Positions 42,632 through 53,894 of a DNA stretch of 64,000 nt are shown piece after piece. The DNA comes from Ceratothoa steindachneri. Taxonomy: Eukaryota; Arthropoda; Malacostraca; Isopoda; Cymothoidae. Both the position numbers and the translations under genes were made by a program. The notes under the pieces are model-generated. The model worked only from the letters and a program-made list of their open reading frames with translations. It was not told the origin of the DNA and made no database searches. How positions within the stretch are numbered: position 1 is the stretch's first letter; each line of letters opens with the position of its first letter. The stretch covers positions 78,695,685 to 78,759,684 of the forward strand of contig OZ018323.1 of assembly GCA_963969495.1 (NCBI GenBank), in the 5' to 3' direction.

Positions 42632-44649
42632 AAAAGACCTGCTGGCAAGAATTTTAAACCTTGCTGGGGTCAAGGCCTGTGCCTTCCCACACAAGACTGG
42701 TGACACTGCCAAGGGGACCTGCGATGTCCTGGGAGGGGATGGCCAACTGGAGGCCCCTCCTGTGATAGACATGGTCCTTGAGGAGACCCAGCCTCAAACG
42801 GTAGGGCCTTCCATGGGGGGGAATTCGGGCTCGGCGCCAAGCACCGATCCCGAATCCGCCCCTATGCAAGGTCCTCCTCAAATGGCTGAGGGCTCCGAGG
42901 CAGTAAAAGGAGGGGAGGGATATCCTCCGACAGGTGCCCCCACGACAACCAGGACCTTCTCCATTTCGGAGAGGGACCTGGCTGAGGCCGGTCCATCTGG
43001 CCTGGGGGCTTCTGCCGGCGGAGGTGAAAAGCGGGTTCATTCCCCGCCCTCCTCTCTAAAAAAGAAAAAGACGAAAAAGACTCGGGGCTCCTCTCCATCC
43101 GCGGGGGCTGCGGGGACGGATGGGTCTGCTACCACTTTGGTAGGCGACCAAGCCAAGATCGGCACATCCGGCCCCTCTACCCCCTCGTGTGCAGAGCCCC
43201 TGACCAAGACTAACACCAAAAGTGCACAGGGCGGAGCCTCGATGACATCGGGGCCCCTCATTCAGAGGTTGCCTGGCGTTTTCGAGCCCGCTGGCTTTAA
43301 ACGCTTCCTCGTTATTCGCTCCACTGATGGCACCATGTTGTCCAAGGGCAACATGATCCATCAGAGGAGAGGATTAGCTAGTGCAATTGGTAGAGTGCTG
43401 AAGGTGACCCGTTTCTCGGACGGGAGCCTTCTGGCGAATCCCGCCGAGGCGGCCAAGATAAGTGCTCTTCGGACACTTCATGGCAGCCCGGTGAGTGTGA
43501 CGCCGCACTCTACCATGAACTTTGTGAAAGGAGTAGTTTATGCGAGAGAACTCGTTGACTACTCCATTGAGGACATCACCCTAGAGCTGGCCGACCATGG
43601 GGCGGTCAAGGTCGAACGTGTGATGAGAAAACAGGGAGGGGCTTCGAGACCCACCCCTACACTCTTCGTCACGTTCGACTGTGACAAGCTCCCTGAGTCG
43701 GTGCGTCCTGGTTGGTACCGCTACCGCGTGAAGGCATTCGTGCCACTGCCGTGGCGGTGCTATTACTGTCACCGCTTCGGCCATACGAATCGCTCATGTA
43801 GACGTGCAAAGTCGGGGTCACCCGAAGTCTGTGTAAATTGCTCCAAGGTCGTGTGTGGCCAAGTGTGTCAATTGCGGAGAGCCGCACCCTGCTTCTTCGA
43901 AGCAATGTGGTGCATATCTCCTGGAGAAAGAAATCCTGGCCGTTCAGGCCCAGGATAGACTCTCATTCCGCGAGGCTAAGGACTTGGTCCTGGCGCGCCC
44001 AGCTCTGCAGGGGACGTCATATGCCTCAGTAGTTCGAAAGGCACCCTCTGCTCCTGGCCCATCCAGGCCGACGAGCACGGTTTTTTCCGCGCCCATTCGG
44101 AGCCCTTCTGCGGGCTCTACCCATCCCGGGCGCTCCCCTGGTAAAGCTGGCGGCAAAAAGGGTTCATACCCAGCCCCGGCTAAAACCAGGGCTCCCCCCT
44201 CTTCCCCCAGCGTGACCGTTTCCCGCAAGGCGAAACGGCCACGCGCCTCCACCGAGTCGTTAGACTCACAGGAAACAAAACCCCTGAAGATGGTCGCTAG
44301 GCCATCTTCAGGGGTTCCTAAAGCTGTCCCCCAAAAGGAGGACAGCAACAAAGGAGCTTCGGCTCCTTCGCCCACGCCCCTAGGTGGAGCGAGTGGCTCG
44401 GAGACGGTGGTTCCTCGAAAAGAGGCCCCCCCGCCTCCGAAGCCGGAGCGCCCGCCTAAGGTTTCGAGGCGGAGGGAGGAAAAGACTCGCATGGCGAGCC
44501 CAACCTCCCCCAATAAGTCCTCGAAGGCGACAGCGCCTCCAGCGCTTTCTCCGGCTAACAGCGCCCGGGGTTCTGCCCCCGGGAAGCGTACGGCCATTTC
44601 CGTGAGGGTCTTCAATTCGAGGAGGGCCCCCGCGTCTCCTCCGAGCTAG
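42261..44649 (+). pseudogene. Element C ORF1: gag-like protein with zinc knuckles, broken
   Basis: The start is ATG 42261 (MPNDEDKKK), whose context ACCATGC is good. The same frame resumes after a TAA at 42459-42461, so the ATG at 42477 is not the natural start. The protein has a Pro/Ser/Lys-rich N-terminus, an RRM-like core near 43275-43720 (FEPAGFKRFLVIRSTDGTML, then MNFVKGVVYARELVDYS and PTLFVTFDCDKLPESV) and a CCHC knuckle CYYCHRFGHTNRSC at 43759-43800. A frameshift near 43850 follows. A second Cys-rich block, CVNCGEPHPASSKQC, is in the new frame at 43864-43908, and a Pro/Ala/Lys-rich tail runs to the TAG at 44647. The family product coats element RNA. There are two lesions in this copy. 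Confidence 0.87.
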
Positions 44650-44651
44650 GC

Positions 44652-47600
44652 CTGGAGGGCATATTCCTTCAATGGAATTGCCGTGGACTCCGGGCCAGCT
44701 GGGAGGAGCTGCGGAGGCTCGCCTCGTCCCGTTCCCCGTTAGCTATTTTTTTGCAGGAGACCATGCTAGGTGCGTGCCCCCTGCCTGCCCTCCTGTGGTA
44801 TAAGGGTCTTGCGACCCCACCACCGCGGGATGGCCGGGCTGGGGGGTGCGCGGTTTACACCCGGCATGATGTCTCCGTGCTTCCTTTCTCTTTAGATACC
44901 TCCTTTCAGGCAGTGGCTGTGCAGCTGCACCTGGATAGGAGGTATACTATCATTTCTGCGTACATTCCACCGTCAGCTGACTTCGACACGGGGGGACTTC
45001 CGCCGCGTCGTGGCACGGTTGCCGAGGCCCTATCTCTTGCTTGGCGATCTGAACGGCAGGCATCCTCTCTGGGGAGATTACTCCATAAATCCCAGGGGAC
45101 AAGTCCTTGCCGATCTGATCGAAGAGCTTGAGATGGGTGTCCTAAACGTGGATGAGTTTACGCATCACTGTCCGAGAACCGCTTCATTTTCTTGCCTTGA
45201 CCTATCTTTGTGCTCTTCGGATGCACAACCTGATTTTGATTGGGGGGTGGTCGATGACCTCCATGGTAGTGATCACTTTCCCATTCAAATATCCTTTTCA
45301 GGGCAACTGCCGCCTGAGAGACCACCTCGGTGGTGCTTGGCGCGGGCGCGGTGGCCGGCATTTCAGGAAATGACTGAATTCTCTATCTCAGTCGAGGAGT
45401 TTAGGTCGGTAGATGAGGCCGTTGAGTTCTTCTCCGGCAACCTCATCGCCGTGGGCCTGACTACTATTCCTAGGACGTCTGGCCGTTTTGCACGCCGACC
45501 ACTCCCATGGTGGTCGGCCGAGTGTGAGACGGCCCTCAAACAGAAGCGTTATGCCTACATGCGCTATAAGCGCCGCCCGAACGATTTCACTGTCGCTGAA
45601 TTTCGTCGGGCTAGGGCTAGGTTCCGGTATATTTCGAAGCACGCCCGCCGCTCTTCTTGGCGGGCATACGTGTCTTCACTTAACGGGAAGACCCCTTTAG
45701 CTGAGGTGTGGAAGCGAGTCAAAAGGATTCGGGGCAAGTTCTCGCAGGACCCCCCCTCCCGTTCTCCAGGAGAATGGGACCTCAATCTCGGACCCCGCGT
45801 CCGTGGCGGAATCCTTAGCGACCGCTTTCTCCGCATTCTCTAGCCGTGATGCTGCTCCGCCAGCATTCAATGCACGTCGTGATGTCGCGGAAGGCCGCCG
45901 GCTGGACTTTACCTCCAGAGGCGGAGAACCCTTCAACGACAAGTTTACTGTGAGTGAGTTGCGTTCCGCTCTCGCTTCGTGCGCGGACACCGCCCATGGT
46001 CCGGACGATGTCCCGTACGCCATGCTTCGACACCTGGGTGAGCGAGGCATGGCCTTTCTGTTAGATCTGTTCAACAGGATCTGGGTGGAAGGTCTTCTCC
46101 CAGACTCCTGGCGAATCGCTACTGTGCTCGCCTTTCGCAAGCCGGGGAGAGATCACTCTACTCCGACCGGTTTCCGCCCAATCTCTCTAACCTCTTGCGT
46201 GTGCAAGTTGATGGAGAAATTGGTAAATGTTAGATTAGCCTATTTCCTGGACAGCGGAGGCCATCTGTCTTCTGCACAGTGCGGCTTCCGTAAGTTTCAC
46301 TCCACGTCGGATGCTCTGCTCCGACTGGAAAATGCCGTCTGCGAGGCTTTCCTTCGTAGGCAGCACTACGCCACGGTGTTTTTTGATCTGGAGAAGGCCT
46401 ATGATACCGCATGGCGATACGGTATCATGGAGACTCTCCATACGATGGGGGCGAGGGGACGCCTCCCAATGTTTATATCTGAATTTTTGCGAGATCGTCG
46501 ATTCCGCGTACGGGTGGGGGGAGCCCTCTCTGCCCCAAAGGAGCAGGAAGAGGGTGTCCCGCAGGGAAGTGTCCTCAGTGTCACACTCTTTGCCCTGAGC
46601 ATCAACGGCATCACCTCGGTTCTGCCAGAAGATGTTCTCGCTACGCTTTACGTGGACGACCTTTCGATCTCTTTTGGCGCGGCCCAGATGCCAACTCTGG
46701 AGCGTCGACTCCAACAGGCATTGAACCGCGTCTCTCGCTATGCCGAAGCGCACAGGTTTCGGTTTTCTTTGGCCAAGACTAAGGTGGTGCACTTCTGCCG
46801 CCATCCACGGCTTCACCCCGACCCAGATTTGTTTCTTAATGGGGTGCGCCTGGATGTGGTTGAGTCGCACCGTTTCCTTGGTCTTGTATTCGACCGACGC
46901 CTCACCTGGGAGGCTCATATTCGCAGCCTTAGGGTCTCTTGTACCCGCGCCATGGACATTCTCCGTTCCGTGACGTTCAGCGCTTGGGGCGCTGATAGGG
47001 CTACCGCCTTACTTTTTTATCGATCCTTTGTTCGCTCGAAGCTCGACTACGGATGCGAGTTTTATGCATCCGCAGCCGAGCGTTTATTGCGGAAGGTGGA
47101 TTCAATCCACCACACCGGCCTTCGCCTTGCGACCGGTGCCTTCCGCACTTCCCCCATTGAGAGCCTGTTGGTCGATGCTGGGGAGATGCCACTCGCTCTG
47201 CGCCGCGTGCAGTGCATCACTCGCCTGTACGCGCGAGCCCGGCGCCTCCCTCAGTCGCCCTCAGCTCCCATTGCATCCGCAGCTGATCTCGATGGTGCCT
47301 ATGCCGCTGAGAGACGCCAGTCATACCCTAAGCCCTTTGGGTTTAGGGCCAGGAAACTCCTTCGAGAGGTAGATATAGCTCTCGGGCCGGTGGCGCCCCT
47401 GGTTCTGCCCAGGACGCCACCCTGGAGGGTACCACATTTGGCTATTTGTCGCCACGCCTCTGCTCCCAAAGCTTGTACTGCGCCGGGAGTGTTGCGTTCG
47501 ACCTTTTTGGAGCACACATCGTGTCATGCTGGTACCGTGCCAGTGTATACGGATGGCTCCAAGTCCCAAGAGGGGGTCGGCTTCCACGCCGTATCCCCTC

Positions 47601-48379
47601 TGTTTGAAGTCAGCGGGGCTCTACCAGGCGCTGCGTCTGTCTTCACGGCCGAGCTGGTGGCAATACACCACTCGGTACGGGAGATTACGCGACGTGCCCG
47701 GTTCGGAGACCGGATTGTGATCTATAGCTACTCACAAAGCGCCCTGAGTGCTCTCGGGGCATTGGAATCTCCGCATCCCCTGGTTCGCGATATCCGTGAC
47801 GCCACGGTTTTGGCGAGCCGGGCAGATGTCGAGATTATCTTCTGCTGGGTTCCTGGACATGTAGGAATTGCGGGGAATGAGCGCGCCGATGAGGGGGCCA
47901 AAGAGTCCGCGAGGACTCTGCGACCGGACCAGCGTTTCGCTCTTCCTCACACCGACTACATGGCAGGAATACGGGCAGCTCTTCGGACTGCGTGGCAAAG
48001 AAGATGGGAGACGGTCGAAGGGAACTTAAAGTTGCGTGCCATTACGCCGCGACTGTTCCCATGGATCTATCCCCCAATGCCGCGGCGGCTTCAGGTTGCT
48101 TTCTGTCGTCTCCGAATCGGACACACTCGTGTGACGCATCGCTATCTGATGGAGCGCTCGCCTGCGCCCTATTGTAACGACTGCGTCGTCCCCCAGACTG
48201 TTCGGCACATTCTTGTCGAATGTCCCAGTCTGGGTGATCTTCGCGCACGATACCTGTCCCAGTACCGGGATGGGCGGGGTCGCTACCGCCTGTCCCTTGT
48301 GCTCGGGACAGATTCGTGCACACTGACTTGTGGACTTGTTGACTTCTTGGGGGAGGCCGGCCTTCTTCCTATTATTTAA
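44652..48379 (+). pseudogene. Element C ORF2: endonuclease / RT / RNase H polyprotein
   Basis: The frame opens two bases after the ORF1 stop with CTG where relatives have ATG: L-E-G-I-F-L-Q-W-N-C-R-G. The APE-type endonuclease includes FLQE, ISAYIPPSAD, LLLGDLNGRHPLWGD and HGSDHFPIQISF near 45265-45300. Frameshifts lie near 45000 and 45790. The RT has [55 protein letters not shown] and active site TLYVDDLSI at 46646-46672. RNase H has VYTDGSKS at 47543, FTAELVAIHHS, then IYSYSQSAL, where Tyr (codon 47729-47731) replaces the usual catalytic Asp, and HVGIAGNERADEG with the last Asp intact. A zinc motif, CNDCVVPQTVRHILVEC, lies near 48178-48228. The last 858 codons are uninterrupted. The protein would act in target-primed reverse transcription at the nuclear target DNA. 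Confidence 0.92.
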
Positions 48380-48624
48380 GCAAGGTTTGTTTGTTTTGTT
48401 TTGTTGTTTTTTTGTTGTTTGTTTTTTTTTTCTTTAGTTGCACGCTCCTGCGCCGGGGGGACCTCTCCCCGACGCACCAGCTTGCTTCCTTTCCCCCTTT
48501 TGGGGGTGTTGTTTTTTTTTTCTCTTTAATTTTATTTTAAAGTAGCCTAGAACTAGGCCAGTTTTAATACGGCGACTAATGCCCAAGTAGGCAGTCGCCA
48601 GATGAGCTCTTAAAAAAAAAAAAA
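48380..48624 (+). other. Element C 3' UTR with poly(A) end
   Basis: T-rich runs are followed by a segment shared with elements D and E: CGCTCCTGCGCC, then a CTTGCTTCCT block, then AAGTAGCCTAGAACTAGGC (a CCTAG-AA-CTAGG hairpin), then GGCAGTCGCCAGAT. The shared 3' end is the part an RT would need to recognise. It ends in A13. Confidence 0.8.
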
Positions 48625-48637
48625 TATTTAATTTTAA
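48625..48637. repeat. Target-site duplication of element C, right copy
   Basis: TATTTAATTTTAA matches 41741-41753 exactly. Confidence 0.93.
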
Positions 48638-48668
48638 GGACCCGTTCATGTAAACAAAATTGGGGTAT

Positions 48669-49222
48669 TACCGTAGAATGGGGTAAGTGGGTCCGCTTTT
48701 TCTTTTTTACTGGCAAATAAATAAATTTGAGTTTCATCTTTTTTATTTTATTGCAGGTAATAATATGGATTACATTAAGGCTTTTGATTAAAGAGAAAAA
48801 ATGAGTCCCACTTACCCCGGATTTTGGGCCAAGTGGGCCAACACATGGAATATAAGAAACAACCTTTAAATAGTTATGGGCCATGACAGACAAACTTAAT
48901 TAGTCCATTTGGGGATATCAAACTAAGGAAATTAACAAAACCTAACCTCCTACCCATAATTAACTCCGTTATAATTGACAAAAATAAACTTGTATTAAAA
49001 GGCAATACAAGAAACACAAACATAACACTCCTGGTTTGGTGTTTGAAATGCTAACGCACTGGTGCTTCAAGGTTGTGGAAAGATTGAGGAGGGAATGTCA
49101 TCCTAACTTTCACAATGTGAGGTAGAGGCAGTTTCTTTACAGTGAGTTTCATATTTGTGAGGATTTGCCTTTTTCCCAATGGCATGAACTTATCACCTAG
49201 AATGTTACCCCATTCTACGGTA
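48669..49222. mobile_element. Possible DNA transposon or MITE with 18-bp inverted ends
   Basis: TACCGTAGAATGGGGTAA at 48669-48686 and its exact reverse complement at 49205-49222 enclose about 518 bp. Related ...CTTACCCCGGATTTTGGGCC sequence occurs again inside near 48810. The minus strand has a 73-codon frame (49051-49272) crossing the right end, and I do not recognise it. No target duplication is obvious. The ends could instead be subterminal repeats of a larger element. Confidence 0.5.
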
Positions 49223-49687
49223 CCCTTTTCCATTTCATCCTTTGATTTTATCTCTGCAGAATTATTTTTCAATAATTCAATGGATTTGTCATCTGCTATT
49301 TTTTTTTAAGAATTATGACAATTATAACTCATTTGAAATTATGAATAGGCGTCGTGAGTTCATTGAATGCATTAGTCGAGACTGTATTTTTTAAATTAAT
49401 TTACTTGAACGAACGTGGTTTCAGACGTAGTGGTTGTCTTTTGAAATTGAGCAGCCACGAGTGAGGACATGGTTGAAAAATGCAAGGAGACATTTGTGCA
49501 AAGCGCGCGGGTAAGTGCAGGGTGTCTCAAGATCTCGGAACTATTCATTAAGGTCGATCAGGCTTATTTAGTGGCCGGTTGGTCGTGTTGTTGTGGTGGT
49601 TCGTGTCAAGAATGTCACCTCCGTGGTCTGATGTACACATCGTAATAGGCAAGCTAATGCAATCCTCATTGCTTCATATGCGAAATT
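49223..49687. other. No recognisable gene
   Basis: Unique-looking AT-rich sequence between two transposon remnants, with no motif seen. Confidence 0.5.
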
Positions 49688-49695
49688 GTGGTACG

Positions 49696-51048
49696 CAGAG
49701 TTGGCCGATTTAAACCACTTAAAAAAAAACAACACATTTAAACCATGTTTTTGGTTTGTTCGTTTTTTTTCTGATTTTTATTATAAAACTGTCAAGTTTT
49801 GAAGATTTTATTATATCTATTAAGCTCAAACATTAAATAGAGTTAATGTTATTATGATAATGAAAACATTTACACTATTACACTTGATTGATATATAAAA
49901 AAAGGGAAGATATAAACATAAAAACATAATGCTGAACAATTATGCAAGAGATTGAGACCAATTTCCCTTGCATTAAATAAGTTACAAAGTGACGGCTGCT
50001 AAATCTGTGATGCCGTGGCATCATGGAAGGAACTAGTACAAAAACTGAAAGAAATTCCTGTTCCTCACAACTTATTACCAAAGGTAGACAAGAGGTATGA
50101 TCAATCTATCACCGATGTTCATTTGTTAGCCATAAAATTAGATAATATGATATCAGTCTTACTGAACATGAAGCCAACAGAGCTATGAAACTAGCTGAAT
50201 AAGAATATCAACATCTTCCAATAATAATGCAACTTCTAGAGGAAAATCAGCACCTTTCAATAGGTCATATCTCTTTCAGAAAACTGTCCCATCTACAATA
50301 ACTCCATCCGCTTGGTGGAAATCACTAGAAAACAAAGTCTAAAAGCAGGATCTAGAAGATATATTGGGCTTTTTAACAGCTTCTGAATCCAGTGTGACTG
50401 TAGAGAGGGTGTTTTCTGCTTTTGGATAAGTACATTCCAAGTTAAGAAACAGATTAGGTACAGAAAAAGGCAGCCAAACTTTTGTTTATTTTAAGATGTT
50501 CAATTTAAATATGCCTCTAAATTCAGATAATATGTAAAGGTCATTTATTAACAATATATCAAATGCATATTTTTAGGTTTGATTTCACAGGTTAATTTAG
50601 CTATTCTTATTTTTTTATTCAAGTCTTGTTAACTTGTTATTAATGGAACTGGGATACATTTTTTTTTTAAATCCAAAGGATAAATAATATATGGAACTTT
50701 GTATGTGATATTGTTTATATTTTATTTTAGTCAGGATTCTCAGGAATAATAATACAATTATAAATAAATAAATGGAAAATATAAATTTGTGTAACTATTT
50801 AGTATTATTTGCTTCTTTAGCCATTTTGTTGCTTAAAATATGTTTAAAATATAAACCTGCAAAATTCTGTATATTTTTTTACACTTTGTGATCTAGAACC
50901 AGTCTTTAGGTATATTAGCTAGCCAATAAATTTAAAATGACTATAAATTAGTTAGAATAAATTAATTTACTATTGTAAAACCAGTTAAGACCAAACAAAC
51001 CCCCCAAAACCCTTTTTTTTTTTTTTACTATGGTTTTTGCCAACCCTG
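49696..51048 (+). mobile_element. Deleted hAT transposon, 1.35 kb
   Basis: The left end is CAGAGTTGGCCGATTTAAACC, and the right end in reverse complement is CAGGGTTGGCAAAAACCATAG, both of hAT form. The flanking octamers GTGGTACG (49688-49695) and GTGGTGCA (51049-51056) agree at six of eight bases and are an eroded target duplication. Only the C-terminal part of a transposase is inside, so about half of a full hAT has been lost. Confidence 0.78.
50027..50512 (+). pseudogene. hAT transposase C-terminal dimerisation domain, broken
   Basis: The plus strand reads WKELVQKLKEIPVPHNLLP and KVDKRYDQSITDVHLLAIKL near 50027-50145. After several stops it reads SAWWKSLENKV near 50308 and LGFLTASESSVTVERVFSAF near 50370-50428. 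VHSKLRNRLGTEKGSQTF then VYFKMFN follows to about 50508. The SS-x-x-VERVFS and KLRNRLGTEK patterns are diagnostic of the hATC dimerisation domain. Multiple stops make it non-functional. Confidence 0.85.
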
Positions 51049-51197
51049 GTGGTGCAGGATAGGTCTCTTGGTTAAGACCCTGGCTTTTGTATAATTAATC
51101 CTTTGAATGACATTTGAATAGGGTGATCATACTCGTTTGTCCTGATATGACTTAAAGCTCCTAGTTTTTAAATAATAATGAGAAATGGCTGTTATGG

Positions 51198-52286
51198 CCC
51201 CCTTAAGGGGCGCGGCGATTTGCCTTCCTGGCCGCCGTGCTGACGGGACTCAGCGCCCCGTCCGGCCAGTGTATACGGATGGCTCCAAGTCCCTAGAGGG
51301 GGTCAGCTTCCACGCCTTATTCCATTTGTTTGAAGTCAGCGGGTTCTGCCAGGCGCTGCGTCTGTCTTCACGGCCGAGCTGGTGGCAACACACCACTCGG
51401 TACGGGAGATTATGAGACGTGCTCGGTTCGGAGTCCGGATTGTTATCTATAGCCACTAACAAAGCGCCCTGAGTGCTCTCGGGGCATTGGAATCTGTGCA
51501 TCCCCTGGTTCGCGATATCCGTGACGCGACGGTTTTGGCAGCGGGGCGGATGTCGAGATTATCTTCTGTTGGGTTCCTGGACATTTAGGAATTGCGGGGA
51601 ATGAAGGCGCCAAAGAGTCCGCGAGGACTCTGAGACTGGACCAGCGTTTCGTTCTTCCTCACACCGACTACATGGGAGGAATACGGGCAGCTCTTCGGGC
51701 TGCTTGGCAAAGAAGATTGGAGACGTTCGAATAGAACTTAAAGTTGCGTGCCATTGCGCCACGACTGTTTCCATGGACCTACCCCCTAATGCCGCGAAGG
51801 CTTCAGGTCTCTTTCTGTCGTTTCCTAATTGGGCACACTTGCGAGACGCACCGCCATTTGATGGGGCGCTCGCCAGCGCTCTACTCTGAAGACTACATTG
51901 TCCCCCAGACTGTTCGGCACATTCTTGTTGAATGTGCCACTCTGGGCGATCTCCGCGCACGTTACCTGTCCTGGTACCGGGATGGGCGGGGTCGCTACCG
52001 CCTCTCCTTGGCCTCAAGACGAGTTCGTGCATATTGACTGGTGGACTTATAGACTTTTTTGGGGGAGGCCGGCCTTCTCCCCTTTATTTAACTATTTTTT
52101 TGTTATTGTTATTTTCTTTCTAGGTCGGACGCTCCTGCGCCGTAGTGAGGGAGACCTCCCCCCGACGCCGGAGCTTGCTTCCTGATTGTTGCCATCTTCC
52201 CTTTTTATTGTTGTTGTGTTTTCATATTCTTATTTTAAAGTAGTCTAGTGCTAGGCTGTCTTGATTCCGGCGACCTATATAAAAAA
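51198..52286 (+). mobile_element. Element D: internally deleted relative of element C
   Basis: The first about 70 bp match the 5' end of element C (CCCTTAAGGGGCGCGGCG, then CCGTGCTGACGGG). At about 51267 it jumps to the RNase H domain (GTGTATACGGATGGCTCC) and continues to the 3' end. About 5.8 kb is missing. The junction falls at a shared GCC/GGCC microhomology. Flanking 13-mers ATGGCTGTTATGG (51185-51197) and ATGGCTGTCATAG (52287-52299) agree at 11 of 13 bases, giving it its own target duplication. Confidence 0.85.
51268..52038 (+). pseudogene. Element D RNase H and C-terminal remnant
   Basis: VYTDGSKSLEGVSFHALFHL starts the RNase H, followed by SRPSWWQ-type shifted sequence. A stop replaces the residue after the SH position of the IYSDSQSAL motif near 51458. 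GNEGAKES near 51600 lacks the four codons, including the last catalytic Asp, that element C has. The later part reads RLQVSFCRFLIGHTCETHRH and CDD-type zinc residues near 51890-51930. Several frameshifts show it encodes nothing intact. Confidence 0.82.
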
Positions 52287-52299
52287 ATGGCTGTCATAG

Positions 52300-53770
52300 C
52301 ACAGTTTCCGTATTTTTATCTTTTCTTCATCCTGGCACTGTCGTGTGCCTAATACATTTGTGTACTGAAGTGATGCTAGTAATATTTACCAAGAAGAGAT
52401 GAACATAAAGTGGAAGTGATGATCCAATGGTACTCCTAATGTTGCCAGTGTGATGAATTCGCAAAATTTTCCTTCTGGTAGTGTCTGTCATCTTCGCGAT
52501 CCCCCCCCCCCCCTCCCTCCCTGCTTTCCTTTTTGATTGACTGTGCCTGCAATTAATTTCTTGAGTTGCCTCGTGTAGGTTCGACGAACTCCGCCCACAG
52601 CACTCACGGAGATCGTGGTTTATATCCACGCTGGTTTTGTCGCAGTTCTTTTCTATTTTATAACTTCCATTCTTTTCCCCCATTTAGTAAAAAAAAATCT
52701 CAAACTTTATGTTTCTTTCATTCCCTCTCCTTATTCCCGTTTCTTGTCGGCTCCGCAGGGACTGGCAACTCATGAAAGATCTGTAGAGTGAATTAAATAT
52801 GTTATATGTCCTTGGCATGACCTGGATTGTCTGGTTGCTTGCATCCGTTGCAAGCGGCCTATTTGTATAGCGACGGGGGAGGGGTTCTATCTCGCACGCT
52901 GGTAGTGCTGATTGGATGTTGAGGTCGGCGATGTAATCTTGGTATCTTTGTGTGGGTGGGTGGGGGTAAAGTACAGGCTATGTCTAATTGCTGAGAGAGC
53001 GACACCACTTCGAGTTCTCAGTCTCAAACTAGATTGAGACTACCTAACCCTTATTCCTTCTAACATGTCCATTTTACCCCTTTTCGCCACTTTCTGGTCG
53101 GTTGTGTACCCTCCCGACCCATTTTTCCGCTGGAGACTGCCGCTCATATTCCCCACATTTTCATTTCCTCCATCTCTCTCACCACCTTCTTTGCAGATCT
53201 TTCCTCTAAGTTTTCGACGGGAGTTGCCATGGTTGATATTTAGATTTAAATTATAAGGGAGGGGCAGCAGAGTTGTGGGTCTTTCCTCCTGTCCCATCAA
53301 GAGTCTTTCCTAGGCTGTATTATTTTCCTTCTACCATTTCTGGGAAAGATGGCTACATTTTTGCTCTTTAAGTGATAATAATAATAATGGAAGTTAAATG
53401 CAAGATTGGGGCATAGAGTGAACTGGGGTTGGTCACCAGCGAAGTCAGTCTGAGCCTGGGTAGGAAAAAGAATCTTGGGGTGAAGACCTGGGCAGCCTCC
53501 ATGCCGAAGAGTCTCTTCTGAATCGAGCTCCGTAGTTTGTTTTGCGGCGACGGACGACGAGCCAAGGAAAGCTGTCGCCCGGAAGGGAGGGTGGTCGCTG
53601 CTTTAACGTCGACGTCCCGAAGGGGTTAGTTTCATCGGAAATCGATGTAGAGATGGGAGGGGGGTCACTTCCTCTCGCTCTCTTGAAGTAGTTACGAGAG
53701 CGTGTGTGAGGATGGAAATCTTGTCATAACCGCATTTTTTAAAATTTAAGTACAATGGCATTTAGTGGGA
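52300..53770. other. No recognisable gene
   Basis: Short frames only. A C12 run lies at 52501-52513, and a 20-bp palindrome, GTCTCAAACTAGATTGAGAC, lies near 53021. I found no exon continuing the DOT1-like protein. Confidence 0.5.
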
Positions 53771-53894
53771 TTATATATACTGGGTATTCCAAAAGTCCTG
53801 TTACACTCGGTACAGCGCTCTCAACAAAGGATACAAAGATAGTTTTGGTACAGTTAGACACTTCTTTATTGGTTTAACATTTAAATGTGCGTTT

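Larger units (their letters stand above)
41754..48624 (+). mobile_element. Element C: full-length I-type non-LTR retrotransposon
   Basis: The 6,871-bp element starts CCCCGTAAGGGGCGCGGCG and ends in a poly(A) run at 48612-48624, with a perfect 13-bp target-site duplication. It carries a 507-bp leader, gag-like ORF1 (42261-44649) and ORF2 (about 44652-48379) with endonuclease, RT, RNase H and a terminal zinc motif, then a 245-bp 3' UTR. Domain content and order place it in the RNase H-bearing I group. The element is far more GC-rich than its flanks. An in-frame stop and at least three frameshifts mean this copy is not autonomous as read, although the intact duplication points to a recent insertion. 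It lies in sense orientation downstream of the DOT1-like exon. Confidence 0.93.

Noticed and set aside
42477..43958. ATG 42477 as the true start of element C ORF1
   Set aside because: The same frame is open from ATG 42261 apart from one stop at 42459-42461, and 42261 follows the leader hairpin with a good start context.
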